In this document: piece after piece, positions 34,834 through 42,381 of the stretch | Layout: each line of letters starts with the position of its first letter | How positions within the stretch are numbered: the stretch's first letter is position 1 | From: Gammaproteobacteria bacterium | GTDB taxonomy: Bacteria > Pseudomonadota > Gammaproteobacteria > Thiohalomonadales > Thiohalomonadaceae | NCBI GenBank assembly: GCA_026196275.1 | Contig: JAPHTQ010000007.1 | Location: forward strand, 1 to 42,381 | Direction: 5' to 3' | DNA: 42,381 nt | Made by a program: the position numbers and the translations under genes | Notes under the pieces: model-generated | Database searches by the model: none | Told to the model about the DNA's origin: nothing | The model's input: the letters and a program-made list of their open reading frames with translations, nothing else

Positions 34834-35019
34834 AACCGTCCATTTTGTAGCCATGGCACCCGCCCTGTAAAATGTCATTTTGTCGGGCCTCGCCTGGGCG
34901 GGCCCAAGCTGAAGTTCCCTGAATCTTCGCCCGTCTTCCCTTTCGCGACACTCTCCTGACTCCCTCTCCTCTACTGCAGGCCAGCGTCCCATCGGGCCTG
35001 TCGAGGGGACTCTTTGCTG

Positions 35020-35059
35020 CTGTCATTAACTCTTCACTGCCGCGTCACCCCTCTGTCAT
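35020..35059 (+). promoter_or_regulatory. Tandem PhoB box (four half-sites, 11-nt spacing)
   Basis: Four 7-nt half-sites begin exactly 11 nt apart: CTGTCAT (35020), TCTTCAC (35031), GCGTCAC (35042) and CTGTCAT (35053). The PhoB consensus is direct CTGTCAT-type repeats on an 11-nt period. A weaker fifth (CTGTCGA, 34998) is also in phase. A possible -10 (CACTCT, 35070-35075) lies 10 nt after the last half-site, as in known Pho promoters, giving a start near 35082 and a short leader to the ATG at 35105. Confidence 0.72.
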
Positions 35060-35104
35060 GGAATCGAGGCACTCTGTTCTGCGTAGAGACGGGCAACCGA
35101 GTGT

Positions 35105-36298
35105 ATGAGGATGGGTAGAGAGCTTCGAATCAGTCTGGTGAGCGAGACCTGGCCGCCGGAGATCAACGGTGTGGCAATGACCCTCTCACACCTGGCCGGG
35201 CAGCTGGCCCGGCGCGGCCACCGGTTGCAACTGGTGCGACCGCTTCAGCCGCAGGAGGGCGGTCATGATCCGGCCATCATGCAGACCCTGCGCGTACGCG
35301 GCATGGCCATTCCCGGCTATCCGGAGCTGCGCCTGGGATTGCCCGCCGGACGCCTGCTGCGTCGGGCATGGCGGTTGCAGCGCCCCGATGTGATCTACGT
35401 TGCTACCGAGGGACCGTTGGGTTGGTCGGCGGTGCGGCAGGCCGCACGGCTGGGTATCCCCGTGGTCAGCGGTTTTCACACCCAGTTTCACCACTACAGC
35501 CGCTACTACCGGGTCGGCTGGTTGCAGCCACTGGTCTACCGTTACCTGCAGTCTCTGCACAACCGCACGGCCTGCACCCTGGTGCCGACCGAGACGATGC
35601 GCCGGCAGATGAGTGCCAATATCCCTGCGGTAGAGGTGTTGAGCCGCGGCATCGATACCGAACTATTTCATCCGGCCAAGCGCAGTGAGACGCTGCGCCG
35701 CGAGTGGGGCGTCGGGCCCGCAGACAAGGTCTTTCTCTATGTGGGCCGTCTGGCCAGGGAGAAAAATATCGAGCTGGCGCTGGAGACCTTTCTTACCCTG
35801 CGCCAGGGATCCCCCACGGCACGCCTGGTACTGGTGGGACATGGCCCGGACTATGCGCGCCTCTATGCTCGCCACGAAGGGATCATCTTCGCCGGCAGCC
35901 ACGTCGGCGAGAAGCTCGCGTGCCATTACGCCTCAGCGGACATCTTTCTCTTTCCCAGTATGAGTGAGACTTTCGGTAACGTGGTGCTCGAGGCGATGGC
36001 CAGCGGGCTGGGTGTAGTTGCCTTCGACGAGGCCGCAGCCGGCATCCACATCAGCCACGGTAACAACGGCATGCTCTGCCCTGTAGGGGACGGGAGTGTC
36101 TTTTTACGCCACAGCAAGACGCTGCTGGCCAATCCGCCCTACCTGCAGACGCTGCGCAAACAGGCGCGACGTGCCATGGAGGGGGTTTCCTGGGAGAGGG
36201 TGGGGGCGGAGTTCGAGCGCATCCTTCGGAGTCAGGTTGAGAACCTGGAGGTGAGAGATGAGTCAAGCGAACGTATGGCAGCGGATTTCAGCCGTTGA
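35105..36298 (+). CDS. GT-B glycosyltransferase (GT4), probable glycolipid synthase
   Basis: Encodes 397 residues. N-terminal RISLVSETWPPEINGVAMTLSHLAGQL and C-terminal VGRLAREKN plus PSMSETFGNVVLEAMASGLGV (the E-x7-E nucleotide-sugar site) define a GT4 enzyme of the type that includes diacylglycerol glycosyltransferases such as Agt, SqdX and MgtA. ATG 35105 and ATG 35111 are both possible; no strong ribosome binding site. The PhoB-type array upstream and the overlapping PAP2 gene suggest it glycosylates diacylglycerol during phosphate starvation. The acceptor is inference. Confidence 0.85.
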   Translation: MRMGRELRISLVSETWPPEINGVAMTLSHLAGQLARRGHRLQLVRPLQPQEGGHDPAIMQTLRVRGMAIPGYPELRLGLPAGRLLRRAWRLQRPDVIYVATEGPLGWSAVRQAARLGIPVVSGFHTQFHHYSRYYRVGWLQPLVYRYLQSLHNRTACTLVPTETMRRQMSANIPAVEVLSRGIDTELFHPAKRSETLRREWGVGPADKVFLYVGRLAREKNIELALETFLTLRQGSPTARLVLVGHGPDYARLYARHEGIIFAGSHVGEKLACHYASADIFLFPSMSETFGNVVLEAMASGLGVVAFDEAAAGIHISHGNNGMLCPVGDGSVFLRHSKTLLANPPYLQTLRKQARRAMEGVSWERVGAEFERILRSQVENLEVRDESSERMAADFSR

Positions 36299-36809
36299 CG
36301 GCAGGCTCTGTCTGTTGCTCAACCGCATGTCGCGCCGCCACCTGCTGGTGTTGCTGTTCCGTTTTATTTCACGCATCGGCGACGGCATATTCTGGTATGC
36401 GCTGATGGCTGTGTTGCCGTTGCTCTATGGTGAGCGCGGTCTTGTCGCTGCGGGGCTGATGGTGCTTGCCGGCCTTATCAACCTGCAGGTCTACCGCTTG
36501 TGCAAACATCGTTTCGCCCGTGAGCGGCCCTTTGTCAGCATGCCGCGGATCAACCTCGCCGGCGTACCGCTGGATCGCTACAGCTTCCCCTCCGGCCACA
36601 CACAGCATGCCGTGGGGTTCTCGGTGGTGGCGGTGGCCTTCTTCCCGCACCTGGCGATGGCGCTCTTTGTGCTGGCCGCACTGGTGGCGCTGTCGCGACC
36701 ACTGCTCGGTCTGCACTACCCCTCGGATGTGGTGCTGGGTGCGGGACTGGGCTTTGGTGTGGCGCAATTGCTGCTGGGTGTGGCAGCGCTGTCGGGATGG
36801 ATGGCGTAA
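36258..36809 (+). CDS. PAP2-family membrane phosphatase
   Basis: Encodes 183 residues with about five hydrophobic segments. The three PAP2 motifs are present: KHRFARERPF near residue 73, PSGHTQHAV near residue 110 and SRPLLGLHYPSDVVLG near residue 147. Such enzymes dephosphorylate phosphatidate, phosphatidylglycerol phosphate or undecaprenyl pyrophosphate. Its start overlaps the glycosyltransferase gene by 41 nt and has GAGGTGAG upstream, so the two are co-translated. Supplying diacylglycerol to the glycosyltransferase is a simple hypothesis. Confidence 0.9.
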   Translation: MSQANVWQRISAVDGRLCLLLNRMSRRHLLVLLFRFISRIGDGIFWYALMAVLPLLYGERGLVAAGLMVLAGLINLQVYRLCKHRFARERPFVSMPRINLAGVPLDRYSFPSGHTQHAVGFSVVAVAFFPHLAMALFVLAALVALSRPLLGLHYPSDVVLGAGLGFGVAQLLLGVAALSGWMA

Positions 36810-36849
36810 CGTATTGGAATATTTGTGTATTTTAATTTATTAACGCTCG

Positions 36850-36878
36850 TGGTCAGCACAATAATGGGCGTCTATACT
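36850..36878 (+). promoter_or_regulatory. Promoter and leader of cold-shock gene
   Basis: TGGTCA (36850-36855), 17 nt, TATACT (36873-36878), with an AT-rich stretch (36816-36842) upstream that could be an UP element. Predicted start near 36885 gives a leader of about 105 nt containing a perfect GCACGG/CCGTGC hairpin (36911-36927), as expected for cspA-like mRNAs. Confidence 0.65.
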
Positions 36879-36989
36879 TGATCCCGCGCCCGCCTTTAGG
36901 TGCTCGGGAGGCACGGGATCGCCGTGCAGATGTTGAGCGAGCAAAGCGGCGCGCAAGGAGATATGTTCCACTTGTTTGAGGTTTTATCT

Positions 36990-37196
36990 ATGCGTACTGG
37001 TACAGTTAAGTGGTTTAACAACACCAAAGGTTTCGGTTTTATCGCACCGTCCGAGGGGGGAGAAGATGTCTTCGTGCATTTCTCGGTGATTCAGGGCGAG
37101 GGCTACCGCACCCTTAATGAAGGACAGAACGTCAATTTTGAAATGGAGCAGGGCCCCAAGGGGCTTCAGGCGACTCAGGTTAGCGTTACCGGCTGA
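36990..37196 (+). CDS. CspA-family cold-shock protein
   Basis: Encodes 68 residues of a single cold-shock domain. [32 protein letters not shown] holds both nucleic-acid-binding motifs (RNP1 KGFGFI, RNP2 VFVHF). It binds single-stranded RNA/DNA and acts as an RNA chaperone. The frame is open 30 codons further upstream, but those codons lie in the structured leader; ATG 36990 gives the universal family start, with GAGG 9 nt upstream. It faces rhlE, another RNA-remodelling gene, in convergent orientation. Confidence 0.95.
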   Translation: MRTGTVKWFNNTKGFGFIAPSEGGEDVFVHFSVIQGEGYRTLNEGQNVNFEMEQGPKGLQATQVSVTG

Positions 37197-37219
37197 TCTC
37201 ACCCAGCGCCGCCAGACAG

Positions 37220-37252
37220 CAGGGCCACGCTCCCCGGCGCGGCCCTGTTTTC
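37220..37252 (+). terminator. Rho-independent terminator of cold-shock gene
   Basis: CAGGGCC (37220-37226) pairs with GGCCCTG (37241-37247), extended by CGC/GCG, followed by TTTTC. A second, weaker candidate ends in GGTGG plus six T near 37380. The rest of the 345-nt gap to rhlE holds no gene that I can support. Confidence 0.8.
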
Positions 37253-37468
37253 ATTTCAGGACTGATCGCTTTCGACCGCCGCCCGGGGAAGTTCAAGAAG
37301 CACAGTGCAGAGGTTGCCGGTGTTTCCATCGACACCCACCACACCCATAACGGGTGGTGCAACACCGCCGGTGGTTTTTTGTCTCTGGTGGTCTTGCTAG
37401 CAGGGAGTGTTGCCTGAAAAAGCAGTAGCTTGCGCGGAGTGTGTCATGTTGCCCGGGTTCGCGGACAG

Positions 37469-37493
37469 AAAAAAACCGGGCTGAGTAGCCCGG
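37469..37493 (-). terminator. Rho-independent terminator of rhlE
   Basis: On the minus strand, CCGGGCT, loop ACTC, AGCCCGG and seven T. It lies about 50 nt after the rhlE stop codon. Confidence 0.9.
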
Positions 37494-37541
37494 TCTCTTT
37501 ACGGCCTTCCCGTTGCCTCAGGCAAGGGAGAGGGGAGGGGG

Positions 37542-38858
37542 TTAACCCTGTCCATTACCTGCACTGCGCGGCCGGCCACCGACAGCAGGGCGCTTGTGGT
37601 GAATAGTCGGCTTGCGGCCGTTACCACCACCGGGCTTGTTGTTACCACCGAAGCGGCGTTTCTGGCCATAACCGCCGGGACGCCCCCCTTTGCCTCGCTG
37701 GGCAAAGGGTTTCGGTTCGGGCTGGCGCGGCTCCAGGCCGTCGAGAACCAGGCGGTTGAGCTTGCAGCCGGTCAGTTTCTCGATGCGTGCAACCTTGTCC
37801 CACTCCTGCGGACCGACCAGCGACAGGGCGGTGCCGGATGCGCCGCCACGACCGGTACGGCCGATGCGGTGGATGTAGTCCTCGGCGGCCATCGGCAGAT
37901 CGAAGTTGAATACGTGGCTCAGGCCTTTGATATCGATCCCGCGTGCGGCGACATCGGTGGCAACCAATACGCGACACTGGCCGCGACGCATCTGCTCTAC
38001 GGTGCGACGACGAGCGCCCTGACTCATGTCGCCGTGCAGCGCAGCGCTACGGTGGCCCTGCTCGCGCAGTTGCTTGGCCAGATCATCGGCGCCGCGCTTG
38101 GTGGCGGTGAAGACGATGGCCTGACTGACTGCCTCCTGTCCCAGGTGGTGGGCCAGCAGCGCCTGTTTGTGGCGGAAGTCATCGGCTTGGTGGATGTGCT
38201 GATCGATAGAGTCGTGATTGGTCTTCACACCGGCGATCTGGATGCGCTGGGGCTCCTTCAGCAGGCGACGGGCAACGTTACGCACCTCGCCTTCCAGGGT
38301 GGCGGAGAACAGCAGGGTCTGGCGCTGCTCAGGCAGGGCGGCGGCGATGCGCTCGACATCGTCGACAAAGCCCATGTCGAGCATGCGGTCGGCCTCATCC
38401 AGCACCAGCATCTCCAGACGGCCGAAGTCCAGGCGGCCGCTCTCGAAATGGTCGATCAGCCGTCCGGGGGTTGCCACCAACAGGTCCAGCGGCTGACGCA
38501 GCATCTTGATCTGCGGCGGGTAGGGCATTCCGCCCACCACGGTGGTCGAGCGCAGACGGCTGAACTTGCCAAGATCACGGATCGCATCGGTTACCTGGGT
38601 AGCCAGTTCGCGGGTCGGGGTGAGGATCAGTACCCGCGGGCCATGGCCGGGTGCGGGTTCATTGTTCAGCAGTCGCTGCAGGGCGGGCAGGACGAACGCG
38701 GCGGTCTTGCCGGTGCCGGTCTGCGCAGAGGCCATCAGGTCATGGCCCTCAAGGGCAACAGGAATGGCCTGTTTCTGAATGTCGGAAGGCGAGGTGAAGC
38801 CACAGGCCTGGATAGCACGCAGCAGTTGTTCGTCGAGATTAAGGTCTGTAAAAGACAA
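37542..38858 (-). CDS. rhlE: DEAD-box ATP-dependent RNA helicase RhlE
   Basis: Encodes 438 residues. The start MSFTDLNLDEQLLRAIQACGF with the Q motif (SDIQKQAIP), ASAQTGTGKTAAF (motif I), DEADRMLDMGF (II), FSATLEG (III) and HRIGRTGRGG (VI) are complete. The C terminus is basic and glycine-rich (GRKPTIHHKRPAVGGRPRSAG), typical of RhlE and suited to RNA binding. RhlE works in ribosome maturation and RNA decay and is often cold-induced. It is convergent with the cold-shock gene and has a long upstream region. Confidence 0.92.
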   Translation of the reverse strand: MSFTDLNLDEQLLRAIQACGFTSPSDIQKQAIPVALEGHDLMASAQTGTGKTAAFVLPALQRLLNNEPAPGHGPRVLILTPTRELATQVTDAIRDLGKFSRLRSTTVVGGMPYPPQIKMLRQPLDLLVATPGRLIDHFESGRLDFGRLEMLVLDEADRMLDMGFVDDVERIAAALPEQRQTLLFSATLEGEVRNVARRLLKEPQRIQIAGVKTNHDSIDQHIHQADDFRHKQALLAHHLGQEAVSQAIVFTATKRGADDLAKQLREQGHRSAALHGDMSQGARRRTVEQMRRGQCRVLVATDVAARGIDIKGLSHVFNFDLPMAAEDYIHRIGRTGRGGASGTALSLVGPQEWDKVARIEKLTGCKLNRLVLDGLEPRQPEPKPFAQRGKGGRPGGYGQKRRFGGNNKPGGGNGRKPTIHHKRPAVGGRPRSAGNGQG

Positions 38859-39077
38859 AATAGCTCCTTATCCATCCACAACGGGACGGAAACATAGGCG
38901 GGGATGGTTACCCGTACAGGTGATAGGTTCGCGCCCCGGTTGACCGGGGTTGGCGCCGCTGTTCAAATTCGCCCGATGGTATGTCGGGTCGGGTTGTCGC
39001 TAACCCTTGGGCGGTGAACATCACGGCGGGAGGTCAGAGACGATGGATACGCAATCCTTGCGCTGGGGGCGACTATA
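38859..39077 (-). promoter_or_regulatory. Probable long 5' leader of rhlE
   Basis: The gap between rhlE and the ydcH-like gene is 416 nt. On the minus strand a -10-like TATAGT (39077-39072) is the best promoter candidate, with a weak -35. It would give a leader of about 205 nt containing a CCCCGG/CCGGGG hairpin (38934-38949) extended by GCGCC/GGCGC. Long structured leaders are common on cold-induced mRNAs. No coding sequence is seen in this stretch. Confidence 0.4.
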
Positions 39078-39274
39078 CGCATGCTTTGACAGAAAAGCCA
39101 GATAAATGTATGCCACAAGCACTGACGGTGTTGGGGTTGAGACAGGGCTTCCCGTGGCAGGGGGTTTACGGCTAGTATTGCCTGCATGCCCCGGACACGG
39201 GTGGTCGTCGGTATGGGAACTGTCGACCGATACCCGTTTATTCCCCCTTATTTTATCCCTGAGGAGAACTACTG

Positions 39275-39514
39275 ATGTTTGGTGAACACCACGACCTGAT
39301 CCATGAACTGCCGGAATACCGTGAACAGATCCATGAGATGAAACTGAATAATGCCCACTTCTCCAGGCTGTTCGATGAGTACCATGAGGTGGATCACGAG
39401 ATTCGTCGCATCGAGCAGGAGATTGAAACCCCTTCAGACGAATATACCGAGGAGTTGAAAAAGAGACGTCTCAGCCTGAAGGACGAACTGCTCGGGATGC
39501 TCAAGGCGGCCTGA
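39275..39514 (+). CDS. YdcH-family (DUF465) small coiled-coil protein
   Basis: Encodes 79 residues, strongly charged and helical: NAHFSRLFDEYHEVDHEIRRIEQEIE and KKRRLSLKDELLGMLK. HFSRLFDEYHEVDHEI matches the DUF465 core. Function unknown. CTGAGGAGAACTACTG gives a clear ribosome binding site. It is separate from neighbours on both sides. Confidence 0.85.
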   Translation: MFGEHHDLIHELPEYREQIHEMKLNNAHFSRLFDEYHEVDHEIRRIEQEIETPSDEYTEELKKRRLSLKDELLGMLKAA

Positions 39515-39552
39515 TCAGGGCAGACTTGTATGGATGAACGATCCGACGGGTA

Positions 39553-40233
39553 TCAGCCGTTGTGGTAGTGGCGCTGGAGCAGGGCGCGGGTGAAGGCGGG
39601 TCGCAGGTAGTAGCCACGGGGGTTGGTCACGATCGCCTCACCGTCGGCGCCAACGCTGCGGCAGCGTACCGCTGAGTTGGCAGCCTTGGGCCGGATCTGC
39701 AGTACTGTGCCCATACGTGCGGTGATCTGCTCCAACTCACCCATGCAGATCATCTCGCCCAGCTCTTCCCAGTCCTGGCGCAGCAGTGTCTGTTCATCCT
39801 CATCGGGACTCCAAAGCAGGGCGCTGCCAAGGCGCCGTGCTGCAAGCGGAATGGCCGGATCGGCCTCCACCGGCAACCATAATACCCGTGAGAGTTTGCG
39901 GCAGACCCAGCTCTCCTCCCATCGCGGTTCCAGTCCCTCTTCCAGTGGTACAGTACAGACGTAGGTCGATTCCCGCGGCATACCCTTACTGTCGACAGGC
40001 ACGGTTTTCAACTCTACTCCGATGGCGCGAAAATCGGGTTCGGCCAGCGACTGGGCGTCAGCCCCCAGCGCCAGTTCCACCAGTTGTCCAACCCAGCCTT
40101 TGTGCCGCCTGAGGTCCGGCGGGATGGCGATGGCATAGCGTTCTGCAAGCTGCTGCAGTGTCAGGCCGGCAAGGCTGCGGCAACGTTGCAGTAGCTCTGT
40201 TTCGCTTTGTGGTGGGGCGACTTGGGGTTGCAT
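39553..40233 (-). CDS. mutH: DNA mismatch repair endonuclease MutH
   Basis: Encodes 226 residues. MutH nicks the unmethylated strand at hemimethylated GATC after MutL activation. The catalytic set is intact: E53, D67, E74 and K76 (DFRAIGVELK), with the same spacing as E56/D70/E77/K79 of E. coli. MutH occurs only in some gammaproteobacteria that also have Dam methylation, so it helps place the organism and implies GATC-directed repair. Convergent with the ydcH-like gene and divergent from the nitroreductase. Confidence 0.95.
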   Translation of the reverse strand: MQPQVAPPQSETELLQRCRSLAGLTLQQLAERYAIAIPPDLRRHKGWVGQLVELALGADAQSLAEPDFRAIGVELKTVPVDSKGMPRESTYVCTVPLEEGLEPRWEESWVCRKLSRVLWLPVEADPAIPLAARRLGSALLWSPDEDEQTLLRQDWEELGEMICMGELEQITARMGTVLQIRPKAANSAVRCRSVGADGEAIVTNPRGYYLRPAFTRALLQRHYHNG

Positions 40234-40343
40234 CGGGTTATGATGGCGGGACTCTGCCGTGCTGTCCAGAATGACACTTGAAGCACTGCTCCATCATTGC
40301 TATCTCATGTCTAACTATCACAATCACGATCCAAGGAGTAGTC

Positions 40344-40937
40344 ATGACATCCCAACCCCTCTCAGATCAGGCGCTAGATCAGCTGTTTCGTGAGGCGCGC
40401 AGTTTCAATGCCTGGCAGGATAAGGCGGTCAGCGATGCGCTGCTACATGAGCTTTACGAGTTGATGAAATGGGGACCGACCAGTGCCAATAGCAGCCCGG
40501 CACGCATCGTCTTCGTCAAAAGCGCTGAGGCGAAAGAACGGCTCAAGCCCTGTCTTAACGAGGGAAATGTGGAAAAGTCGATGACGGCACCGGTGGTGGC
40601 GATCATCGCCATGGACATGGAGTTCTACGAGAAACTGCCCACGCTCTTCCCACATACCGATGCCCGTTCATGGTTTGCCGGTAAGCCGGAGAAGATTGAG
40701 GAGAACGCGATGCGCAACAGCTCGCTGCAGGGGGCCTACCTGATGCTGGCGGCGCGCGCCCTGGGGCTGGATTGCGGGCCGATGTCCGGCCTGGATTACG
40801 ACAGGCTCAATACCGCCTTTTTTCCCGAGGGGAAGGTCAAAGCCAACTTTATCTGCGCGCTTGGCTATGGCTCTAGTGACAAACTCTATCCACGGGGACC
40901 ACGTCTGAGTTTCGCTGAGGCCTGCCGTATCGAGTAG
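40344..40937 (+). CDS. RutE/HadB-type nitroreductase (malonic semialdehyde reductase family)
   Basis: Encodes 197 residues, about the length of E. coli RutE (196). [49 protein letters not shown] and [23 protein letters not shown] are typical of the FMN-binding subfamily, which reduces malonic semialdehyde in pyrimidine breakdown. No other rut genes are present, so the natural substrate here is uncertain. CAAGGAGTAGTC precedes ATG 40344; the frame extending to 40278 is not needed. Confidence 0.88.
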   Translation: MTSQPLSDQALDQLFREARSFNAWQDKAVSDALLHELYELMKWGPTSANSSPARIVFVKSAEAKERLKPCLNEGNVEKSMTAPVVAIIAMDMEFYEKLPTLFPHTDARSWFAGKPEKIEENAMRNSSLQGAYLMLAARALGLDCGPMSGLDYDRLNTAFFPEGKVKANFICALGYGSSDKLYPRGPRLSFAEACRIE

Positions 40938-41022
40938 ATTCTGTCGGCGGCGTCGGCGCTCTTGCCGGGGTGGATCTCCTGCAGAGCATGGATCTTGGCC
41001 AGTTCACGGCGCGGCAGGCGCC

Positions 41023-41496
41023 TCAACGTTTCCAGTGTCCCGATTTGCCGCCAGCCTTCTCCAGCAGGTGAACTCCTTCCATGGTCATTCCTTTGTCCAC
41101 CGCCTTGCACATATCGTAGATGGTCAGCAGGGTGACCTGGACAGCGGTCAGGGCTTCCATCTCCACGCCGGTCTGGCCACTGGTCTGTACTGTGGCGGTA
41201 CAGTGTACGGCGCTCTGCTGCTCAACAGGGGTCAGTTCGATGCTGACCTTACTCAGCATTAGCGGATGGCACAGGGGGATAAGGTCGGCGGTTCTCTTCG
41301 CCCCCATAATCCCGGCGATGCGCGCCACACCCAGCACGTCGCCTTTTTTCGCCTCGCCCTTGAGGATAAGGGCAAGGGTTTCGGGTTGCATGGTGATGCG
41401 TCCTTCGGCCACGGCGATACGCTGGGTGACATCCTTGGTGCCGACATCGACCATGTGTGCCTCACCGGCACTGTTGAAATGGGTCAGTTTGCTCAT
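41023..41496 (-). CDS. moaC: Cyclic pyranopterin monophosphate synthase MoaC
   Basis: Encodes 157 residues. MoaC converts the MoaA product to cyclic pyranopterin monophosphate in molybdenum-cofactor synthesis. [55 protein letters not shown] and [28 protein letters not shown] are canonical. Frames extending upstream cross moaD on the other strand and are not used. It is divergent from moaD-moaE, with about 109 nt for both promoters. An open stretch of coding-like composition follows its stop (see findings). Confidence 0.95.
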   Translation of the reverse strand: MSKLTHFNSAGEAHMVDVGTKDVTQRIAVAEGRITMQPETLALILKGEAKKGDVLGVARIAGIMGAKRTADLIPLCHPLMLSKVSIELTPVEQQSAVHCTATVQTSGQTGVEMEALTAVQVTLLTIYDMCKAVDKGMTMEGVHLLEKAGGKSGHWKR

Positions 41497-41605
41497 AGTG
41501 GTCTGGATTGAGGATAGAGTCCGTCGTTGGTTGCAATTGGCAATCATGATAGGCTGAGGGCTTGCATGGCGCAAACCAATGCGCCGATTTTCGAGGAAAA
41601 AGCTG

Positions 41606-41839
41606 ATGACGGTCCGGGTTAAGTTTTTCGCCAGCCTGAAAGAGCAGATGGGGTGCGACGGCGCCACGGTGGAGATCGGGGAGGTGGCCACCGCCGCCGA
41701 TGTCTGGCTGGCTGCCTCCGGCGGCAAGGCGTTACCGAATAATGTGCTGGTGGCGGTCAACATGGAGTACTGCGATCCCAATCAGGAGGTCAGTAGTGGC
41801 GATGAGGTGGCCTTTTTCCCGCCGGTGACCGGAGGCTGA
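41606..41839 (+). CDS. moaD: Molybdopterin synthase small subunit MoaD
   Basis: Encodes 77 residues of the ubiquitin-like sulfur carrier, ending in the essential Gly-Gly (FPPVTGG) that is thiocarboxylated. [18 protein letters not shown] and the [15 protein letters not shown] tail are typical. GAGGAAAA gives a good ribosome binding site for ATG 41606. MoaE follows after a 1-nt gap, forming the molybdopterin synthase pair that adds the dithiolene sulfurs. Confidence 0.95.
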   Translation: MTVRVKFFASLKEQMGCDGATVEIGEVATAADVWLAASGGKALPNNVLVAVNMEYCDPNQEVSSGDEVAFFPPVTGG

Positions 41840-41840
41840 G

Positions 41841-42287
41841 ATGCGTGTCGAGGTCCACGATACCCCCTTCCACCCGTGGAAAGCATTGCAACAGTATGAG
41901 AATGATGTCATTGCCCGGGAGTATCCCGGCAAATATGGCGCCAGCGCGGTCTTCGTCGGCACCATGCGTGATTTCAACGAGGGTGATGAGATCACCGGCA
42001 TGACCCTGGAGCACTACCCGGGGATGACCGAAAAGGAGCTGGCTAATATCGTCGGCGAGGCGCGTCAGCGTTGGCAGTTGCTTGAGGAGTTACTGCTTCA
42101 CCGTGTCGGTGACCTCGCTCCCAACGATCCCATCGTGCTGGTGGCCGTCTGGTCTGCCCACCGCAAGGATGCCTTTGAGGCGTGTCGCTACATTATGGAG
42201 GCACTCAAGTCCCGCGCCCCGTTCTGGAAGAAGGAGCAGCTGGATGAGGGTTATCGCTGGGTGGAGAAGAACACCGACGGTTACTAG
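41841..42287 (+). CDS. moaE: Molybdopterin synthase catalytic subunit MoaE
   Basis: Encodes 148 residues. GASAVFVGTMRDFNEGDEI, LEHYPGMTEKELANI, VWSAHRKDAFEACRYIMEALK and APFWKKEQLDEG match MoaE, including the catalytic lysines of the KKE region. It pairs with MoaD encoded just upstream. The stop codon TAG (42285-42287) is part of the CTAG end of element copy E2, so the insertion sits exactly at the gene's 3' boundary and may have set its last codon. Confidence 0.95.
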   Translation: MRVEVHDTPFHPWKALQQYENDVIAREYPGKYGASAVFVGTMRDFNEGDEITGMTLEHYPGMTEKELANIVGEARQRWQLLEELLLHRVGDLAPNDPIVLVAVWSAHRKDAFEACRYIMEALKSRAPFWKKEQLDEGYRWVEKNTDGY

Positions 42288-42381
42288 TGTAGTGTTTCAT
42301 ACTGATTGACGTTTTCAGCGTGACGAGAAGCCGTTAGCTGCAAGGCGCGTTGCGCAGGGAATGGCGCGCCCTTTCCAAGCA
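42284..42381. mobile_element. Palindromic CTAG-ended element, partial copy (E2)
   Basis: From CTAGTGTAGTG at 42284 to the window edge the sequence is the inverse of 16797-16700 with about one difference in 98 bases. The copy is therefore in opposite orientation to E1 and nearly identical, which implies recent mobility or strong conservation. The remainder lies outside the window. Confidence 0.88.

Noticed and set aside
34856-34920. GC-rich GGGCC/GGCCC and CATTTT/AAAATG pairings after the 34450 gene
   Set aside because: Stems are short or mismatched and lack a T run; not strong enough for a terminator call.
34595-34992. Minus-strand open frames opposite the 34450 gene
   Set aside because: Arginine/histidine-rich antisense frames without ribosome binding sites or family resemblance.
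36900-36989. 30-residue N-terminal extension of the cold-shock protein
   Set aside because: The codons lie in a structured leader; the family always begins at the short M-x-x-GTVKWFN start.
41497-41781. N-terminal extension of the moaC frame
   Set aside because: Crosses the divergent promoter region and moaD on the other strand; [18 protein letters not shown] is the true start.

Overview
The window is a GC-rich, densely coded piece of a gammaproteobacterial chromosome. Gammaproteobacterial markers are MutH, SlyX, RlmKL, the lptD-surA-pdxA-rsmA...apaG-apaH cluster, amgK-murU divergent from lptD, and tsaD divergent from rpsU. A TusE/DsrC-family protein and the abundant intergenic inverted repeats would fit a sulfur-oxidizing lineage of the Chromatiales type, but this is inference and no species is claimed. 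No rRNA, tRNA, CRISPR or prophage was seen.

Layout. 1-9.7 kb: yqeY (cut by the left edge) and rpsU, then tsaD, plsY, a pterin/folate group (folB, folK, folM-like), a MidA-type methyltransferase, a second methyltransferase, and a run uppP / VanZ-like / TSUP transporter / ychJ. 9.8-10.8 kb: a small accessory island with a higBA toxin-antitoxin pair that ends in an integron attC-like site, followed by a perfect 26-bp inverted repeat. 10.8-18.9 kb: tusE/dsrC-like, rlmKL, slyX, a large DUF748/AsmA-like protein and the ABC-F protein yheS. 19-28.4 kb: the lptD-surA-pdxA-rsmA...apaG-apaH cluster on the minus strand, with comFB-like, pgl and glk between rsmA and apaG. 28.7-34.8 kb: an outer-membrane protein, amgK and murU (peptidoglycan recycling), a Sel1 protein, a GCS2-type amide ligase next to an M14/aspartoacylase-type hydrolase, and an unknown small protein. 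35-36.8 kb: a glycosyltransferase and a PAP2 phosphatase preceded by four PhoB-type half-sites in exact 11-nt register. This looks like a phosphate-starvation membrane-lipid remodelling operon. 37-42.4 kb: a cold-shock protein, rhlE, ydcH-like, mutH, a RutE-type nitroreductase, and moaC / moaDE.

The most unusual non-coding feature is a recurrent architecture. Degenerate short tandem repeats (7-nt or 8-10-nt units) are placed as inverted arms around unrelated cores of roughly 50-300 bp, and they occupy at least seven gene boundaries. A separate palindromic mobile-like element with CTAG ends occurs twice in opposite orientation. One copy overlaps the stop codon of moaE.

Best candidates for new biology are (1) the Pho-box-controlled glycosyltransferase-PAP2 operon, (2) the solitary higBA integron-type cassette with no integrase nearby, (3) the bracketed repeat families and (4) the CTAG palindromic element. 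Starts were moved downstream where the longest open frame disagreed with the family's N terminus or with a visible ribosome binding site.
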